This document shows, in pieces, positions 16,138 through 25,354 of a stretch of 53,495 nucleotides of DNA. A model generated the notes under the pieces. The model ran no database searches, had not been told where the DNA came from, and saw nothing but the letters and a program-made list of their open reading frames with translations. The stretch's first letter is position 1. The number at the start of each line of letters is the position of its first letter. Origin of the DNA: Clostridia bacterium (GTDB lineage Bacteria; Bacillota; Clostridia; Saccharofermentanales; Saccharofermentanaceae); the NCBI GenBank assembly GCA_016281535.1, contig JAEEIT010000034.1:1-53495 (forward strand), in the 5' to 3' direction. A program made the translations under genes and the position numbers.

Positions 16138-17218
16138 AGCCGGCCTCCTTCAGAAGCGCATAAGCCTCGACCGCCTCTTTCGTCGTACCGAGAAGGAGCG
16201 ACACCTGGCCGCCCTCGTAGGTCCGGAAGTTGCGGATATTGATGTTTCGGATATTGATATTTCCTTTACCGAGGATCGCAGTGATACGGGCCAGTTCACC
16301 CGGCTTATCCTCCACATGGACATTCAGCGTCGCGGAGGCTTCGAGCGCCCCTCTGAGGTTGATATCCAGGTGATCCCGATAGAGCGCACCCTGGGCGAAG
16401 AGTTTCTCAAGTTCAGAAGAATCCCCCTTCTCCAGTGCATCCTTCCACAGTGTAAGCGTCGAAATATAATCATCGAGGATCGGAAGGAGCGCCTCTTTCG
16501 AGTTCGAGGTGATCCCCGCCCAGAGTTTGGCATTCGACGAAGCGATCCTCGTGATGTCACGGAACCCGCCGGCCGCCATGCGGGACAGCGCGCCGTCATC
16601 GCGGTTCGCCATAAGAAGGGAAAGGCTGCTCGCGACGATATGCGGAAGATGGGAGACGGCCGCGACACGCTCGTCGTGTTCTTTCGCTGTCATGCGCATC
16701 GGGATCGCGCCGATCTCGCGGATCAGATTCTCAAACTTCTGAAGCGTATTGGCAGAGACTTCCGAGTACTCAGGAAGACAGATCACATACAGTGCATTTT
16801 CGAAAAGGGAGCCGTTACTGCAGGCATATCCGTAGCGTTCGGAACCGGCCATCGGGTGCCCGCCGACGAAATTCGGAAGGCGGATCGCGTCGACGACCGG
16901 CTGCTTGACGGATCCGACATCGGTGATCATGCCGATATCGAGCCTGGCCAGGTCATCCTGCATATTCTTGATCACATCGACCGGTGCACAGAGTATCACC
17001 ACATCGCATCCCGAGAGGATACTGAGGTCGTCCCGGGAAGAAGCCGTGATAACACCTTCGTCCATCGCCATCTGAAGAGAGGCTTCGTCCTTGTCGTACG
17101 CGACGATCTCCGCTATATCCGTTCTCTTATGGATCGCCTTGGCAAGAGATCCGCCGATCAGTCCCAGACCGACGATGCCGATCTTCCTGAAGCCCGTGGT
17201 CTTCGTTTGCTCACTCAT
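16124..17218 (-). CDS. tyrA: Prephenate dehydrogenase with C-terminal ACT domain
   Basis: A 364-residue enzyme that oxidatively decarboxylates prephenate to 4-hydroxyphenylpyruvate for tyrosine synthesis. The N-terminus has the nucleotide-binding GIVGLGLIGGSLAKA. Then come TDVGSVKQPV and GGHPMAGSERYGY with the catalytic His, and SHLPHIVASSL. The last 70 residues form an ACT domain (VEDKPGELARITAILGKGNI), the usual site of tyrosine feedback inhibition. It is the first gene of the aro block, directly behind an extended -10 promoter. Confidence 0.94.
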   Translation of the reverse strand: MSEQTKTTGFRKIGIVGLGLIGGSLAKAIHKRTDIAEIVAYDKDEASLQMAMDEGVITASSRDDLSILSGCDVVILCAPVDVIKNMQDDLARLDIGMITDVGSVKQPVVDAIRLPNFVGGHPMAGSERYGYACSNGSLFENALYVICLPEYSEVSANTLQKFENLIREIGAIPMRMTAKEHDERVAAVSHLPHIVASSLSLLMANRDDGALSRMAAGGFRDITRIASSNAKLWAGITSNSKEALLPILDDYISTLTLWKDALEKGDSSELEKLFAQGALYRDHLDINLRGALEASATLNVHVEDKPGELARITAILGKGNINIRNINIRNFRTYEGGQVSLLLGTTKEAVEAYALLKEAGYVCD

Positions 17219-17226
17219 TCCGAAAT

Positions 17227-17258
17227 ACCTACCTTTTTCGAGTAGGTCTATTATAGCA
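17227..17258 (-). promoter_or_regulatory. Extended -10 promoter and dyad at the tyrA start
   Basis: On the - strand TGCTATAAT (17258-17250) forms an extended -10; no good -35 is visible. Just downstream, ACCTAC and GTAGGT form a dyad with a 9-base spacer (17227-17247). This would overlap the predicted transcription start and end beside the ribosome site. It is a candidate operator for the aro block. Confidence 0.55.
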
Positions 17259-17322
17259 TGAAGGCGTCCTCACGCCTATGAGGACACGCAGAAAAGCCGT
17301 GAATCGACAAGGTTTGTGCGCG

Positions 17323-17412
17323 AAAAAGAAAAAGGAAACGCTCCTTGCGACTTTAAACAGTTTGCGCAAGCGCAAAACTTGTCGCGCGGAGCGTTCCTTT
17401 TTTCTTTTTTTC
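17323..17412 (-). terminator. Compound terminator, copy 1 of the bulged-core family
   Basis: The outer stem pairs about 29 bases (17323-17351) with 17381-17412, with A-rich and T-rich flanks making it usable on both strands. The inner hairpin (17359-17379) reads AGTTTGC, then GCAAGC, then GCAAAACT on the + strand, with one unpaired A. It lies just beyond the stop of the solute-binding lipoprotein gene (- strand). Confidence 0.85.
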
Positions 17413-17419
17413 TTTGACG

Positions 17420-19846
17420 TCAGCGTTCGTTGATCACTGTCGCCGACCGGTTCTGGATATTCTTCGCCACATCCTCTGCGGAGCGGTTCCCGAGGATATA
17501 GCCTTCCGCTTCTTCCTTGATCAGAAGCAACACTGTCTTATCGAAGGAACGCACCGCATGGATATTCTCCAATAGCGCGATATTCTGATCGATCGTACTT
17601 CCCGCAAGCTTCGGGTAGCTCATCATCAGTTCACGGGTATATCCGACACCGGGATTCTCCATCGCTTCTTCATATAGAGCGACCTGATTCCCAAGGACAT
17701 TTCTGCACGCTCCCTTGTGGACCGGATATCCGTCGATGGCATCGGCACACATCTCCTGCGTCTCCTGGTCGAAGAGGAATCGTACGAAATCCCAGGCTTC
17801 CTTCTGGAAGGAAGAAGCCTTCGCGATACCGATACTTAAGTTATACTCTGCCGAGAACCCGCCCTTATCGTTGCCGGGATATCCGATAAATGTGACGTCT
17901 CCGCCGTTCACTTCGTGGAACTGTGCGAAATCCAGGATGTGGTAAAGCTTTACGGAAGCACATGCTGTCATGCCTTCTTTCAGATAATCCAGTTCAGGAT
18001 TGATACCGCCATAGAAATCTTCCGGCGTGTCTTTCATGATATCTTCTTCCGAACGGGACGAACCCAGTGACTTCACGATCTGAAGGATCTGAAGGAATCT
18101 CGGGTCATCGAAGCGGACGGCACGGTTCTCATAGTCGATGAAAGTTCTTCCCTCACTATAAAGAAGCATCTCCAGAAGATCCGCCCAGTTCTTCTCCGAA
18201 ATCATGGTCACATCTTCCGGAAGACTTCCCATGACAGACAGGAAATCGTCGTACGACCACGACGTCTTATCGTGGGTATAGCGCTTATCCGCGACAAGTC
18301 CGCTTGCAAGCACATTGACCGGGATCTGATAAAGATGTCCGTCCTTCTCACACGCACGGAAAATGTTATCGAAATACTCCGCACGATTCAGCCCGTTCTC
18401 CCCATCGATAAGCGGGTTCAGATCCATAAGGACCTTCTCGTTATCGAACTGGCTGTACTGACCGAAATTCACCAGGATATCCGGACCGGATCCCGACAGA
18501 AGATCCAGGTAGACTTTGTCGACCGTCTGGGAAATGACCGCTTCCTCGCTCTGGTCCATGGGCGGGAATGGGGTCGAGAGTGTGGAGTAGTCCACAAGCT
18601 CGATCCGGATGTCCTTAGTCTGATCCGAGTTATAGTCCACGATCCGGTCGATCAGGGCATTCGGGAGCATCGCGGCATTCGTTGGCGAGGCCACCGTGAT
18701 GATTTTCTTTCCCGCATGGGGATTCTTCGCTTCCTTCGTAAGTCTTACGATGCTGGCTTCTTCTTTCCCGACCGAATCGAAATAGATATCATCCTGCGAG
18801 CGGGTCCTTCTTACGAAATACATATCTTCATCGGACTTTATGTAGAAAGAAACGATCCCGTTCCGGTTCACGTCCACATCGTTCCAGGAAAGAAGCACCT
18901 TCTCGGTTTTTCTTCCTTCGATATCGATTTTCTCCACGTCGTTTCCGTAGATGAAATAGACGCCGTCATTCCCCTGTATGAGAGAGGAGTCTTCCGCATC
19001 GATATGCGCAGCTCCGAGCTTGGCCGTTGCCGGGTCGAAAGCGCGGAAATAGTAGGTGCTGCTGCCTTCGTCCGCATCCGGCGCCCAGAACAGAACATAG
19101 TATTTCCCATTCTGGCAGAACATTTCCTGAATAATTTCGCCGTCAGTAGGTTGGTCTGCTCCGACGCATTCTCCCTTGGTGTTATATTCCGAGACACCCG
19201 ACCAGCCCGAGCAAAGGAGATTTCCGTTTTCCATGATCATGACCTCGTGGAACATCTCATCTTCACAATCCAGATCATATAGCTTACTAAGCTCGCCCGA
19301 TTCCGTGATCTCGGCGATGTAGTAGGTCAGATGCCAGTCCGGTGCTTCACCGAAGTCCTGCATCAGGGCCAGGATCCTTCCGTCCTGGCCTTCCAGGACC
19401 CTCGAGGGAGCCGGTTCTCCGGCCTTTCCTGAAGGGATGTCGCAGCGGATACTGCCGTCGAGGTTATATACGAGCATGCCGCTTCTCTCATACCGGGAGA
19501 CCTCATCCATAAGTGCCGCTTCTTCCTCCGAAGAGAAAAGCATCGGATTCGTGGCATACCGCTGGTATTTGTCAGCCAGTTCCGAAGGCATCACATACCG
19601 GATTTCATACTCGGCCACCACTGCCGAACTCAGAGCCTCGATTCTTCCCGTCAATGCCGACTCTAGAACCAGATCTTCTTCTGCCTCCGGAAGCGAAAGA
19701 TCGAATGTTTCCGCTTTATAGTAAGGATCACTTTCCTGGACCGTCCTTACCGCCTGATCCGATTTCTTCTTCGAGCATGCCACGGAAGGGAAAACCAGAA
19801 GGCAGCACAGAACAGCAGATGATAAACGGAAAACAGCACTTCTCAT
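17420..19846 (-). CDS. Large extracellular solute-binding lipoprotein
   Basis: An 808-residue protein with a lipoprotein signal (hydrophobic residues about 8-22, lipobox Ser-Val-Ala-Cys). About residues 55-360 are an N-terminal extension with short beta-like repeats. The C-terminal half resembles sugar-type ABC substrate-binding proteins: GPDILVNFGQYSQ, LMDLNPLID, YQIPVNVLASGLVADKRY and AWDFVRFLFDQETQEM. It probably captures an oligosaccharide or similar ligand at the membrane. No permease or ATPase gene is next to it, so it is an orphan here. The usual family length is 400-450, so the extra half is unusual. A TATAAT lies on the - strand at 19887-19892. Confidence 0.78.
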   Translation of the reverse strand: MRSAVFRLSSAVLCCLLVFPSVACSKKKSDQAVRTVQESDPYYKAETFDLSLPEAEEDLVLESALTGRIEALSSAVVAEYEIRYVMPSELADKYQRYATNPMLFSSEEEAALMDEVSRYERSGMLVYNLDGSIRCDIPSGKAGEPAPSRVLEGQDGRILALMQDFGEAPDWHLTYYIAEITESGELSKLYDLDCEDEMFHEVMIMENGNLLCSGWSGVSEYNTKGECVGADQPTDGEIIQEMFCQNGKYYVLFWAPDADEGSSTYYFRAFDPATAKLGAAHIDAEDSSLIQGNDGVYFIYGNDVEKIDIEGRKTEKVLLSWNDVDVNRNGIVSFYIKSDEDMYFVRRTRSQDDIYFDSVGKEEASIVRLTKEAKNPHAGKKIITVASPTNAAMLPNALIDRIVDYNSDQTKDIRIELVDYSTLSTPFPPMDQSEEAVISQTVDKVYLDLLSGSGPDILVNFGQYSQFDNEKVLMDLNPLIDGENGLNRAEYFDNIFRACEKDGHLYQIPVNVLASGLVADKRYTHDKTSWSYDDFLSVMGSLPEDVTMISEKNWADLLEMLLYSEGRTFIDYENRAVRFDDPRFLQILQIVKSLGSSRSEEDIMKDTPEDFYGGINPELDYLKEGMTACASVKLYHILDFAQFHEVNGGDVTFIGYPGNDKGGFSAEYNLSIGIAKASSFQKEAWDFVRFLFDQETQEMCADAIDGYPVHKGACRNVLGNQVALYEEAMENPGVGYTRELMMSYPKLAGSTIDQNIALLENIHAVRSFDKTVLLLIKEEAEGYILGNRSAEDVAKNIQNRSATVINER

Positions 19847-19886
19847 GAATGGGACCTCACATTATGTCAAGATATTCTCTATCCAC

Positions 19887-19892
19887 ATTATA
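19887..19892 (-). promoter_or_regulatory. Candidate -10 element of the solute-binding lipoprotein gene
   Basis: TATAAT on the - strand lies about 40 bases before the ATG at 19846. The -35 region is poor. Support is positional only. Confidence 0.35.
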
Positions 19893-19948
19893 AGAAGTAC
19901 TGTTTCCGTTAACATTACTGAACTGTCATTTTAAAGATGATTTTTCTG

Positions 19949-20617
19949 TCACCCTCTGGCTTCGTAATCCTCGTCGATGGCCTTACGCCAGGATGCGCTC
20001 ATCTTCCCCTTCTTTCTCACGCTGCCGATCGCTTCGCTCAGGCACTCGAAGTTGATCGCCGTACCGGCAGAATCGCAGCAGTAATTGACCGCATTTTCCT
20101 TCGCGATGCCGAAAGATCTCGCCGTGCTGACCGCGTCGATATTCGCGCCGAGGAAGATAAACTCCCAGCCCTTCTCCTTCTTCTTCTCGATCATCTTCTT
20201 GACCTTATCGGCCGAATACTCGCGGCTGCTGTTCTCCATGCCGTCCGTCGTGATCACGAAGATCGTGTGCGCCGGCACGTCCTCTTCGCGCGCATACTTA
20301 TGGATCGAGGAGATGTGCTTGATCGTTCCGCCGATGGCATCCAGAAGAGCCGTGGATCCTCTTACGAAGTACTCCTTCTCCGTCATATCCTTGATCTCCG
20401 AGAGCTTCACGCGATCGTGAAGCGTCTCCACGACCGAATCGAAGAGCACGGTCGTCACATAGCACTCGCCATCTTCCTTCTTCTGCTTGTGGATCATGGA
20501 GTTAAAGCCGCCGATGGTGTCTCCTTCCAGTCCGCTCATCGATCCGCTTCTATCGAGGATGAATACGATCTCGGTGATGTTGTTCTTCTTCTCGTTTCTG
20601 TTCGCTTCCTTCTTCAT
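19949..20617 (-). CDS. VWA-domain protein
   Basis: A 222-residue soluble protein consisting almost wholly of a von Willebrand factor type A domain. The metal-ion-dependent adhesion site is intact: DRSGSMSG near residues 19-26 and a later TTDGMENSS carrying the second Asp. Its role is unknown; VWA proteins of this size usually bind partner proteins through a Mg-dependent site. AGGAGG lies 8 bases before the ATG. No signal peptide is seen, so it is cytoplasmic. No AAA ATPase partner is adjacent. Confidence 0.85.
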   Translation of the reverse strand: MKKEANRNEKKNNITEIVFILDRSGSMSGLEGDTIGGFNSMIHKQKKEDGECYVTTVLFDSVVETLHDRVKLSEIKDMTEKEYFVRGSTALLDAIGGTIKHISSIHKYAREEDVPAHTIFVITTDGMENSSREYSADKVKKMIEKKKEKGWEFIFLGANIDAVSTARSFGIAKENAVNYCCDSAGTAINFECLSEAIGSVRKKGKMSASWRKAIDEDYEARG

Positions 20618-20720
20618 GTTCTTTTCCTCCTGTACCTGTCTGTACTGCGGCGCCTTACTTCTGCGCGCCGCGTTTTCTTCTCTTTACAGTTACATTAAAC
20701 AGGAAAAGCCACATGAAAAG

Positions 20721-20737
20721 GTCGCCCGTCAGGCGAC
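20721..20737 (-). terminator. Terminator of the metallophosphoesterase gene
   Basis: A 6-bp stem, GTCGCC (20721-20726) with GGCGAC (20732-20737), is followed on the - strand by CTTTTC, about 40 bases past the stop at 20776. Confidence 0.5.
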
Positions 20738-20775
20738 AATTTCACGAAGGATCTTCAGGTGTGAAATCACCGGTA

Positions 20776-21972
20776 TCAATCCGGTTCGATATCGATGATC
20801 ACATACTCGGAGATGGTGCCCGACTTATACGGGATCGCCCAGTCGGCGATGCCGGACGTCACGATGAAGGTGGTATTGCCCCGTACCTCCCGTCCGTATG
20901 TCGCGTCATTGGCACCGATCAGTTCTCCCACCGCCTGGATCGGGATCATCTGCCCGCCGTGGGTATGTCCGCTCAGGACGAGGTCACAGTTCGCCGCTGC
21001 TTCCGCATCGTAGTCATTCGGCTGGTGATCCAGAACGATGGTATAGTACTTCGGATCGATGAAGCGGACCAGTGTATCGATCGGCTGGCGACTCATGCTC
21101 CGGTCATTTCTTCCGACGATATAGTACTGCCCGGCCACCAGAGCCGCGTCGTCTTCCAGCACCGTCACACCGTTTTCACGAAGCTCGGAGAGAAGCTCCT
21201 CGTAGGTAAAATCACGGGAATCGCCATATCCCTTGTCGTGGTTCCCGGGAACGTAATACACGCCATACGTCGTTTCCATCTCTCCCAGTGCCTTACAGCT
21301 CAGGACCATGTCTCTTCTCTCCGTATCGTCATCCACGAAATCTCCGCAGATCACCAGTACATCCGGGTGCTGCTCTTCGATCGTCTTGATGTGCTTACTG
21401 AATCCATGTCCATCGAAGCATGTCCCGATATGGGAATCCGCGATGAGCGCGACCCTCAGCGGCGACACGTCCTTACCGGTCTTCACCGTATATTCGGTCT
21501 TATATACATGTACCGCCAGATAATACGCTACGAGCATATACACTGTCGTCACCAAGAGCGCCAGCACCCCGTTCAGCCAGAACGGCGCCCGACGCACCGG
21601 ATGCGCATCCCGCAGTGCTTTTGCCGGGATAGGCGGCTGGCCATCATTTCGAACCTCTTCCGATGTCTCTGCCCCTTCCTTTCTGCTCTTCCTGTTGAGG
21701 AAGAACTCCACGATCTGGATGATCAGTTCGAAGATCACCCAGAACATCCCCAGGTGCAGGACCGGGACCACGAAGATATAGGGATCGATCACGCAAAGGA
21801 GGATGATCACGGCCACCGGTACGGCCGAAAGAAGCGAGATCCTTCTTTTCTTCTCCTTCGGAAGCGTCGCCAGATCTTCTCCCTTCGAGAAGATCTTACG
21901 GGTACGGGTATATAGGTAATAGATTCCCAGAATGAGGACCAACAGAATACAGGCAAAAATCGCTATCCACAT
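20776..21972 (-). CDS. Membrane-anchored metallophosphoesterase
   Basis: A 398-residue protein with about four N-terminal membrane helices (residues 2-20, 42-60, 62-88 and 128-150), then a calcineurin-like phosphoesterase domain. The metal-site motifs are in order: ALIADSHIG, CGDFVDD, PGNHDKG, the late LDHQP and SGHTHGGQM. It resembles the YkuE/YaeI group, in which related enzymes act on UDP-linked lipid A precursors or other membrane phosphoesters. In a Firmicute the substrate is unknown. The catalytic domain probably faces outside. Confidence 0.85.
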   Translation of the reverse strand: MWIAIFACILLVLILGIYYLYTRTRKIFSKGEDLATLPKEKKRRISLLSAVPVAVIILLCVIDPYIFVVPVLHLGMFWVIFELIIQIVEFFLNRKSRKEGAETSEEVRNDGQPPIPAKALRDAHPVRRAPFWLNGVLALLVTTVYMLVAYYLAVHVYKTEYTVKTGKDVSPLRVALIADSHIGTCFDGHGFSKHIKTIEEQHPDVLVICGDFVDDDTERRDMVLSCKALGEMETTYGVYYVPGNHDKGYGDSRDFTYEELLSELRENGVTVLEDDAALVAGQYYIVGRNDRSMSRQPIDTLVRFIDPKYYTIVLDHQPNDYDAEAAANCDLVLSGHTHGGQMIPIQAVGELIGANDATYGREVRGNTTFIVTSGIADWAIPYKSGTISEYVIIDIEPD

Positions 21973-22071
21973 AGTCTATTCAGCCACGCCGGGGTGGCCT
22001 CTCTTTCATTTCTTTTTCCAAAGGAATTATACACGAACTTGAAACGTGCGAACAGAAAACGGGATCCGATT

Positions 22072-23757
22072 TTACGAACCCTTAACAAATTCCGAGAAGC
22101 CCGCACTCCCGCCGCACGCCTTCTGGGAATATAGAAACAGTCCGAACCTCGCGCCTGTGAAATGGTCGAGGCGGAACCGCAGCTTATGGACATGTCCGAT
22201 CTTCTGCCACGTCCCGTCACGGAAGATCTCACATGCCGCCTCATCCCGCTCCTTCTCAAAAAGCACTTGGATCCGGACGCGGATCTGCGTTTCATTCTCT
22301 CCGCAGGCTCTCTCTTCGAGAAGATCGCCCTTCACAGGACTTAGGTCCCACGGTCCTTCCGTACTCGTATGGGCATACATCACCTCATAGAGACGGCCGT
22401 CCTTCTTCTCCACACCGACCCAGCAGTAATCGCCCTGGAGCACACATAGTCCCGCGCAGTCGCCGTCACGGAGGCGCGATGCATCGACGGTCACTTCCGC
22501 GAAATCGCGCGGATAGACCGTCCTCTGTGTCAGGGTATTTCGAGCATGATTGAGATTAAGGCAGAGCTTATCCGTAGTGATCCAGAGCTTCCCTTCCTTC
22601 TCGTCGCGGAAGACCAGATCGAGGTCCGGCTCATGGTTAAACTGCCAGAAACTCCGTAACCCGAAGCATCCGAACCGGCGGCGGAACTCCGCCTCGTCCA
22701 GAAGATCCGGTGCCTGTTCTTTTCCCGATTTCCCCGAAGGCGTATCGCCCCACTCGAATCCGTACCGGAAATCATCTGATCCGGTAAGCGGCACCTGCCC
22801 ATCCGCAGCAGGGTCTTCCTTCGCACGGTCTTCTGCCGTTTCTTCTATTCTTCCGTACTCTTCCGGTGCCGCGTCTGAGACCGGAAGTGTCAGTTCATGC
22901 GGCACTTTCCCATCGATACCGAATACCGGCCGTCCGTCTACCCAACTGACCGGCACGACAACCGGAATCCTTCCGACCGCGCCACTGTCCTGAAAGAGCA
23001 CGGCCCTCCAGTTCCCGCCGGGGCCTTCTACGATTCCGCCCTGGGCCACACCCGAATCCCGGAAACCCATGTCGTCATTCAGAATATCGCCGCCACGGAA
23101 TTCCCCCTCCAATGAATCGGCGGAGAAGCACGCCTCCACCCGTCTCCAGCGCTCCTTTAGAGAATGGATCAGGAAGAGGTAGTACCGCCCGTTGATCTTA
23201 TACAGATGGGATCCTTCGTAGCCTAGTCTCGCCTCTGCAGAATCCTCCAGGATCAGCCTGTGAAGGCCACCCTCCTTCGGACCCGAGAGATTCTCCCGAA
23301 GTTCCGTCAGATACACTTGCCGGTTTCCGTACACGATATAGATCCGCCCGTCTTCATCAAACAGAAGCGAACAGTCGTGGTAGAATCCCTCGATCTCACT
23401 CTTCTCCCAAGGTCCGTATATACTCTTCGAACGGAAGAGGTAGGTCTTCTGCGTATCGTTACAGACGAAGACCACATAGAATGTGCCTTCATGATACCGA
23501 AGGCTTCCCGCCCACATTCCTTTACCATAGATATATTGATCCCCGGCGAGGCACTGTGCATCCGTGTGGTCAAGATGGTCGAAGACATAAGAAGCGTGCT
23601 CCCAGTGAAGAAGGTCATAGGACCGAAGGATCTGTCCCCCCGGGAGAAGATGCATCGTGGTGGAGATCATGTAATAGACGCCGTCGACGAAGATGACGTC
23701 CGGGTCAGGAAAATCCATTCTCAGTATCGGGTTATGTCCGGTTACGTTCCCGCTCAT
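22072..23757 (-). CDS. GH43 family glycoside hydrolase (beta-xylosidase/arabinofuranosidase type)
   Basis: A 561-residue enzyme. The N-terminal five-bladed propeller (about residues 1-300) shows the GH43 trio: a base Asp in FPDPDVIF, a pKa-modulating Asp in FYHDCSLLFDEDG and the acid Glu in GYEGSHLYKINGRYYL. About residues 320-561 form a beta-sandwich module of the kind found in xylosidases, containing FWQFNHEPD and TTDKLCLNL. It should release xylose or arabinose from hemicellulose fragments. There is no signal peptide, so it probably acts inside the cell on imported oligosaccharides. GAAGGAGAG precedes the ATG. Confidence 0.88.
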   Translation of the reverse strand: MSGNVTGHNPILRMDFPDPDVIFVDGVYYMISTTMHLLPGGQILRSYDLLHWEHASYVFDHLDHTDAQCLAGDQYIYGKGMWAGSLRYHEGTFYVVFVCNDTQKTYLFRSKSIYGPWEKSEIEGFYHDCSLLFDEDGRIYIVYGNRQVYLTELRENLSGPKEGGLHRLILEDSAEARLGYEGSHLYKINGRYYLFLIHSLKERWRRVEACFSADSLEGEFRGGDILNDDMGFRDSGVAQGGIVEGPGGNWRAVLFQDSGAVGRIPVVVPVSWVDGRPVFGIDGKVPHELTLPVSDAAPEEYGRIEETAEDRAKEDPAADGQVPLTGSDDFRYGFEWGDTPSGKSGKEQAPDLLDEAEFRRRFGCFGLRSFWQFNHEPDLDLVFRDEKEGKLWITTDKLCLNLNHARNTLTQRTVYPRDFAEVTVDASRLRDGDCAGLCVLQGDYCWVGVEKKDGRLYEVMYAHTSTEGPWDLSPVKGDLLEERACGENETQIRVRIQVLFEKERDEAACEIFRDGTWQKIGHVHKLRFRLDHFTGARFGLFLYSQKACGGSAGFSEFVKGS

Positions 23758-23825
23758 ATTCTCTCCTTCTGCGATCGTCTTTCGGTCGGATGTATCCGGC
23801 GACGCCGGTCTTTATTTTCCTCGAT

Positions 23826-24401
23826 TCAGCGTCCTTTCAGGATCACGATCGGGATCGGCGGGCAGTTACTGCGGTTCACAAACGGCATCTCAATGACCGT
23901 ATATTTCGAACTGTCGAGGGTCGGAAGAAACTTCAGAAGTGCATCCTTCTCGTCAAAACCGGTCTCTCTTCCGTAGTAGAGGATCAGCGTCATGATGCCG
24001 TCTTCCTTAAGAAGCTCGAGCCCTGCTTCGATCGCCGGGATGCTGGTCTCTTTCTTCGTGAAAATGTTGTGGTCCCCCTTCGGGAGCCATCCGAAATTAA
24101 ACGTGATACAGGACACGGTGCCTCTGTCGGCATACCGTCCCATCTCACTATGGCTCACCCGGTGCACCTCGGTCCTTCCGTCCAAGTGCCTCTCGCGAAG
24201 GAGAGCTTCGGTACTTGCCACGGCGTCCTCCTGGATATCGAAGGCGATGACGTGTCCTTCCGGTCCCACCAGTTCGGCGAGCATGGCTGTGTCGTTTCCG
24301 CGGCCCGCGGTCGCGTCAATACAGAGGTCTCCCTCCTTCACATGTTCACGTATGACTTTGGAAATGATGTCCAGTGCGCTGAATGACGGTCTTCTGTCCA
24401 T
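23826..24401 (-). CDS. mnmM: tRNA methyltransferase MnmM (YtqB family)
   Basis: A 191-residue class I SAM methyltransferase of the YtqB/rRNA_methylase-like family. It has the SAM motif IDATAGRGNDTAMLAELVG, IAFDIQEDAV, the NFGWLPKGDH motif and LILYYGRETG, which mark the family. The Bacillus member methylates the 5-aminomethyl-2-thiouridine at the wobble position of tRNAs. The gene starts 6 bases after the ArsR gene stops and belongs to that operon. Confidence 0.85.
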   Translation of the reverse strand: MDRRPSFSALDIISKVIREHVKEGDLCIDATAGRGNDTAMLAELVGPEGHVIAFDIQEDAVASTEALLRERHLDGRTEVHRVSHSEMGRYADRGTVSCITFNFGWLPKGDHNIFTKKETSIPAIEAGLELLKEDGIMTLILYYGRETGFDEKDALLKFLPTLDSSKYTVIEMPFVNRSNCPPIPIVILKGR

Positions 24402-24407
24402 GTGTCC

Positions 24408-24731
24408 TTACAGTTCCTCGATATGCTCCTGGCCGATCTCCAGGATCGACTTGACGTGCTCATCGGCCAGTTCATAGAGGATCGTCTTACCGGCGCGGGT
24501 ATTCTTCACAAGCTTATTCTGCTTTAGGATCTTCAGCTGATGCGACACGGCCGACTGGTTCATCTCCAGTACGGCAGCCAGATCGGTCACGCAGAGGGAA
24601 CCGTCCATCAGAGAATAGAGGATGCGGATACGCGTCGAATCACCGAACACCTTAAAGAGATCCGCCAGATCGTAGAGCATCTCTTCGTTCTTCTTCTCGG
24701 TCTGTGCTTTCTTCGTTTCCTTCTTCGGCAT
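24408..24731 (-). CDS. ArsR/SmtB-family metal-sensing repressor
   Basis: A 107-residue winged-helix repressor. The recognition region is CVTDLAAVLEMNQSAVSHQLKIL, the SmtB/ArsR DNA-reading helix. The last helix carries Asp90, His92, His103 and Glu106. The spacing Asp-x-His-x10-His-x2-Glu is exactly that of the SmtB alpha-5 zinc site, so zinc sensing is likely. Cys47 is not followed by the second Cys of the alpha-3 arsenic/cadmium site. It sits between a shikimate kinase paralogue and mnmM with gaps of 5 and 6 bases. No metal transporter is adjacent, so its targets may include its own operon or remote genes. Confidence 0.9.
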   Translation of the reverse strand: MPKKETKKAQTEKKNEEMLYDLADLFKVFGDSTRIRILYSLMDGSLCVTDLAAVLEMNQSAVSHQLKILKQNKLVKNTRAGKTILYELADEHVKSILEIGQEHIEEL

Positions 24732-24736
24732 CGTCC

Positions 24737-25306
24737 TTATCCTCCTTCTTCGTTCCTGTCCTTCTTGTCCTCGCCGGCGTCTGATTCGGCCCCGCCCGCT
24801 TCCGCTCCGGGAAGTACGGCCAATATCTTCGCAACGACATCTTTCGGTCTTGTGTGGTACGTGCGGACACGGATATCCGCATATCGTAAATACAGCGGTC
24901 TTCTCTCCCGGAAGACCCCCATGATCGTCTGGTTCGGACCCAGCACCACGCCGCGTTTCTTCGGATCACCCATGCGCCGCATGAGCATCTTCAGATCCGT
25001 CTCCAGAAGGATCACCGTCGCGATCGAGCCCAGATACATCATGCCATGCTCGCAGAAAACGGCACTTCCTCCGGTGGCCACCACCTTCGGTGAATCGTCC
25101 AGGGAAAGGAGCGCATGCTCCTCCGCACGAAGGAAATAATCCATGCCCTTCTCCTGCTGGATCTTCGGAAGCGGCATTCCCTCCGCTTCACGGATCAGGT
25201 TATCCGTATCGACGAAAGGCACACCCAGTTCCTGTGCGAGAATACGGCCGATCGTGGTCTTCCCACAGCCCGGCATACCGATGAGGACGATCATTTTATC
25301 AAACAA
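24737..25306 (-). CDS. Shikimate kinase-like protein (second copy)
   Basis: A 189-residue P-loop kinase. It has GMPGCGKTTIGR (Walker A), VDTDNLI with the substrate-binding Asp pair, ATGGSAV in place of the usual GGG, and an Arg-rich lid before RRPLYLRYADI. The strongest ribosome site, AGGGAGG, lies 8 bases before a TTG at 25306 and 20 bases before the first ATG (25294), so TTG is the better start. The C-terminal 25 residues are acidic and low complexity. The AroE-fused kinase already covers the pathway, so this copy may be redundant or act on another substrate. Confidence 0.78.
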   Translation of the reverse strand: MFDKMIVLIGMPGCGKTTIGRILAQELGVPFVDTDNLIREAEGMPLPKIQQEKGMDYFLRAEEHALLSLDDSPKVVATGGSAVFCEHGMMYLGSIATVILLETDLKMLMRRMGDPKKRGVVLGPNQTIMGVFRERRPLYLRYADIRVRTYHTRPKDVVAKILAVLPGAEAGGAESDAGEDKKDRNEEGG

Positions 25307-25354
25307 GATCCATTCCTCCCTTCGTATTCTCACAAGTTACATCACACTACTATT

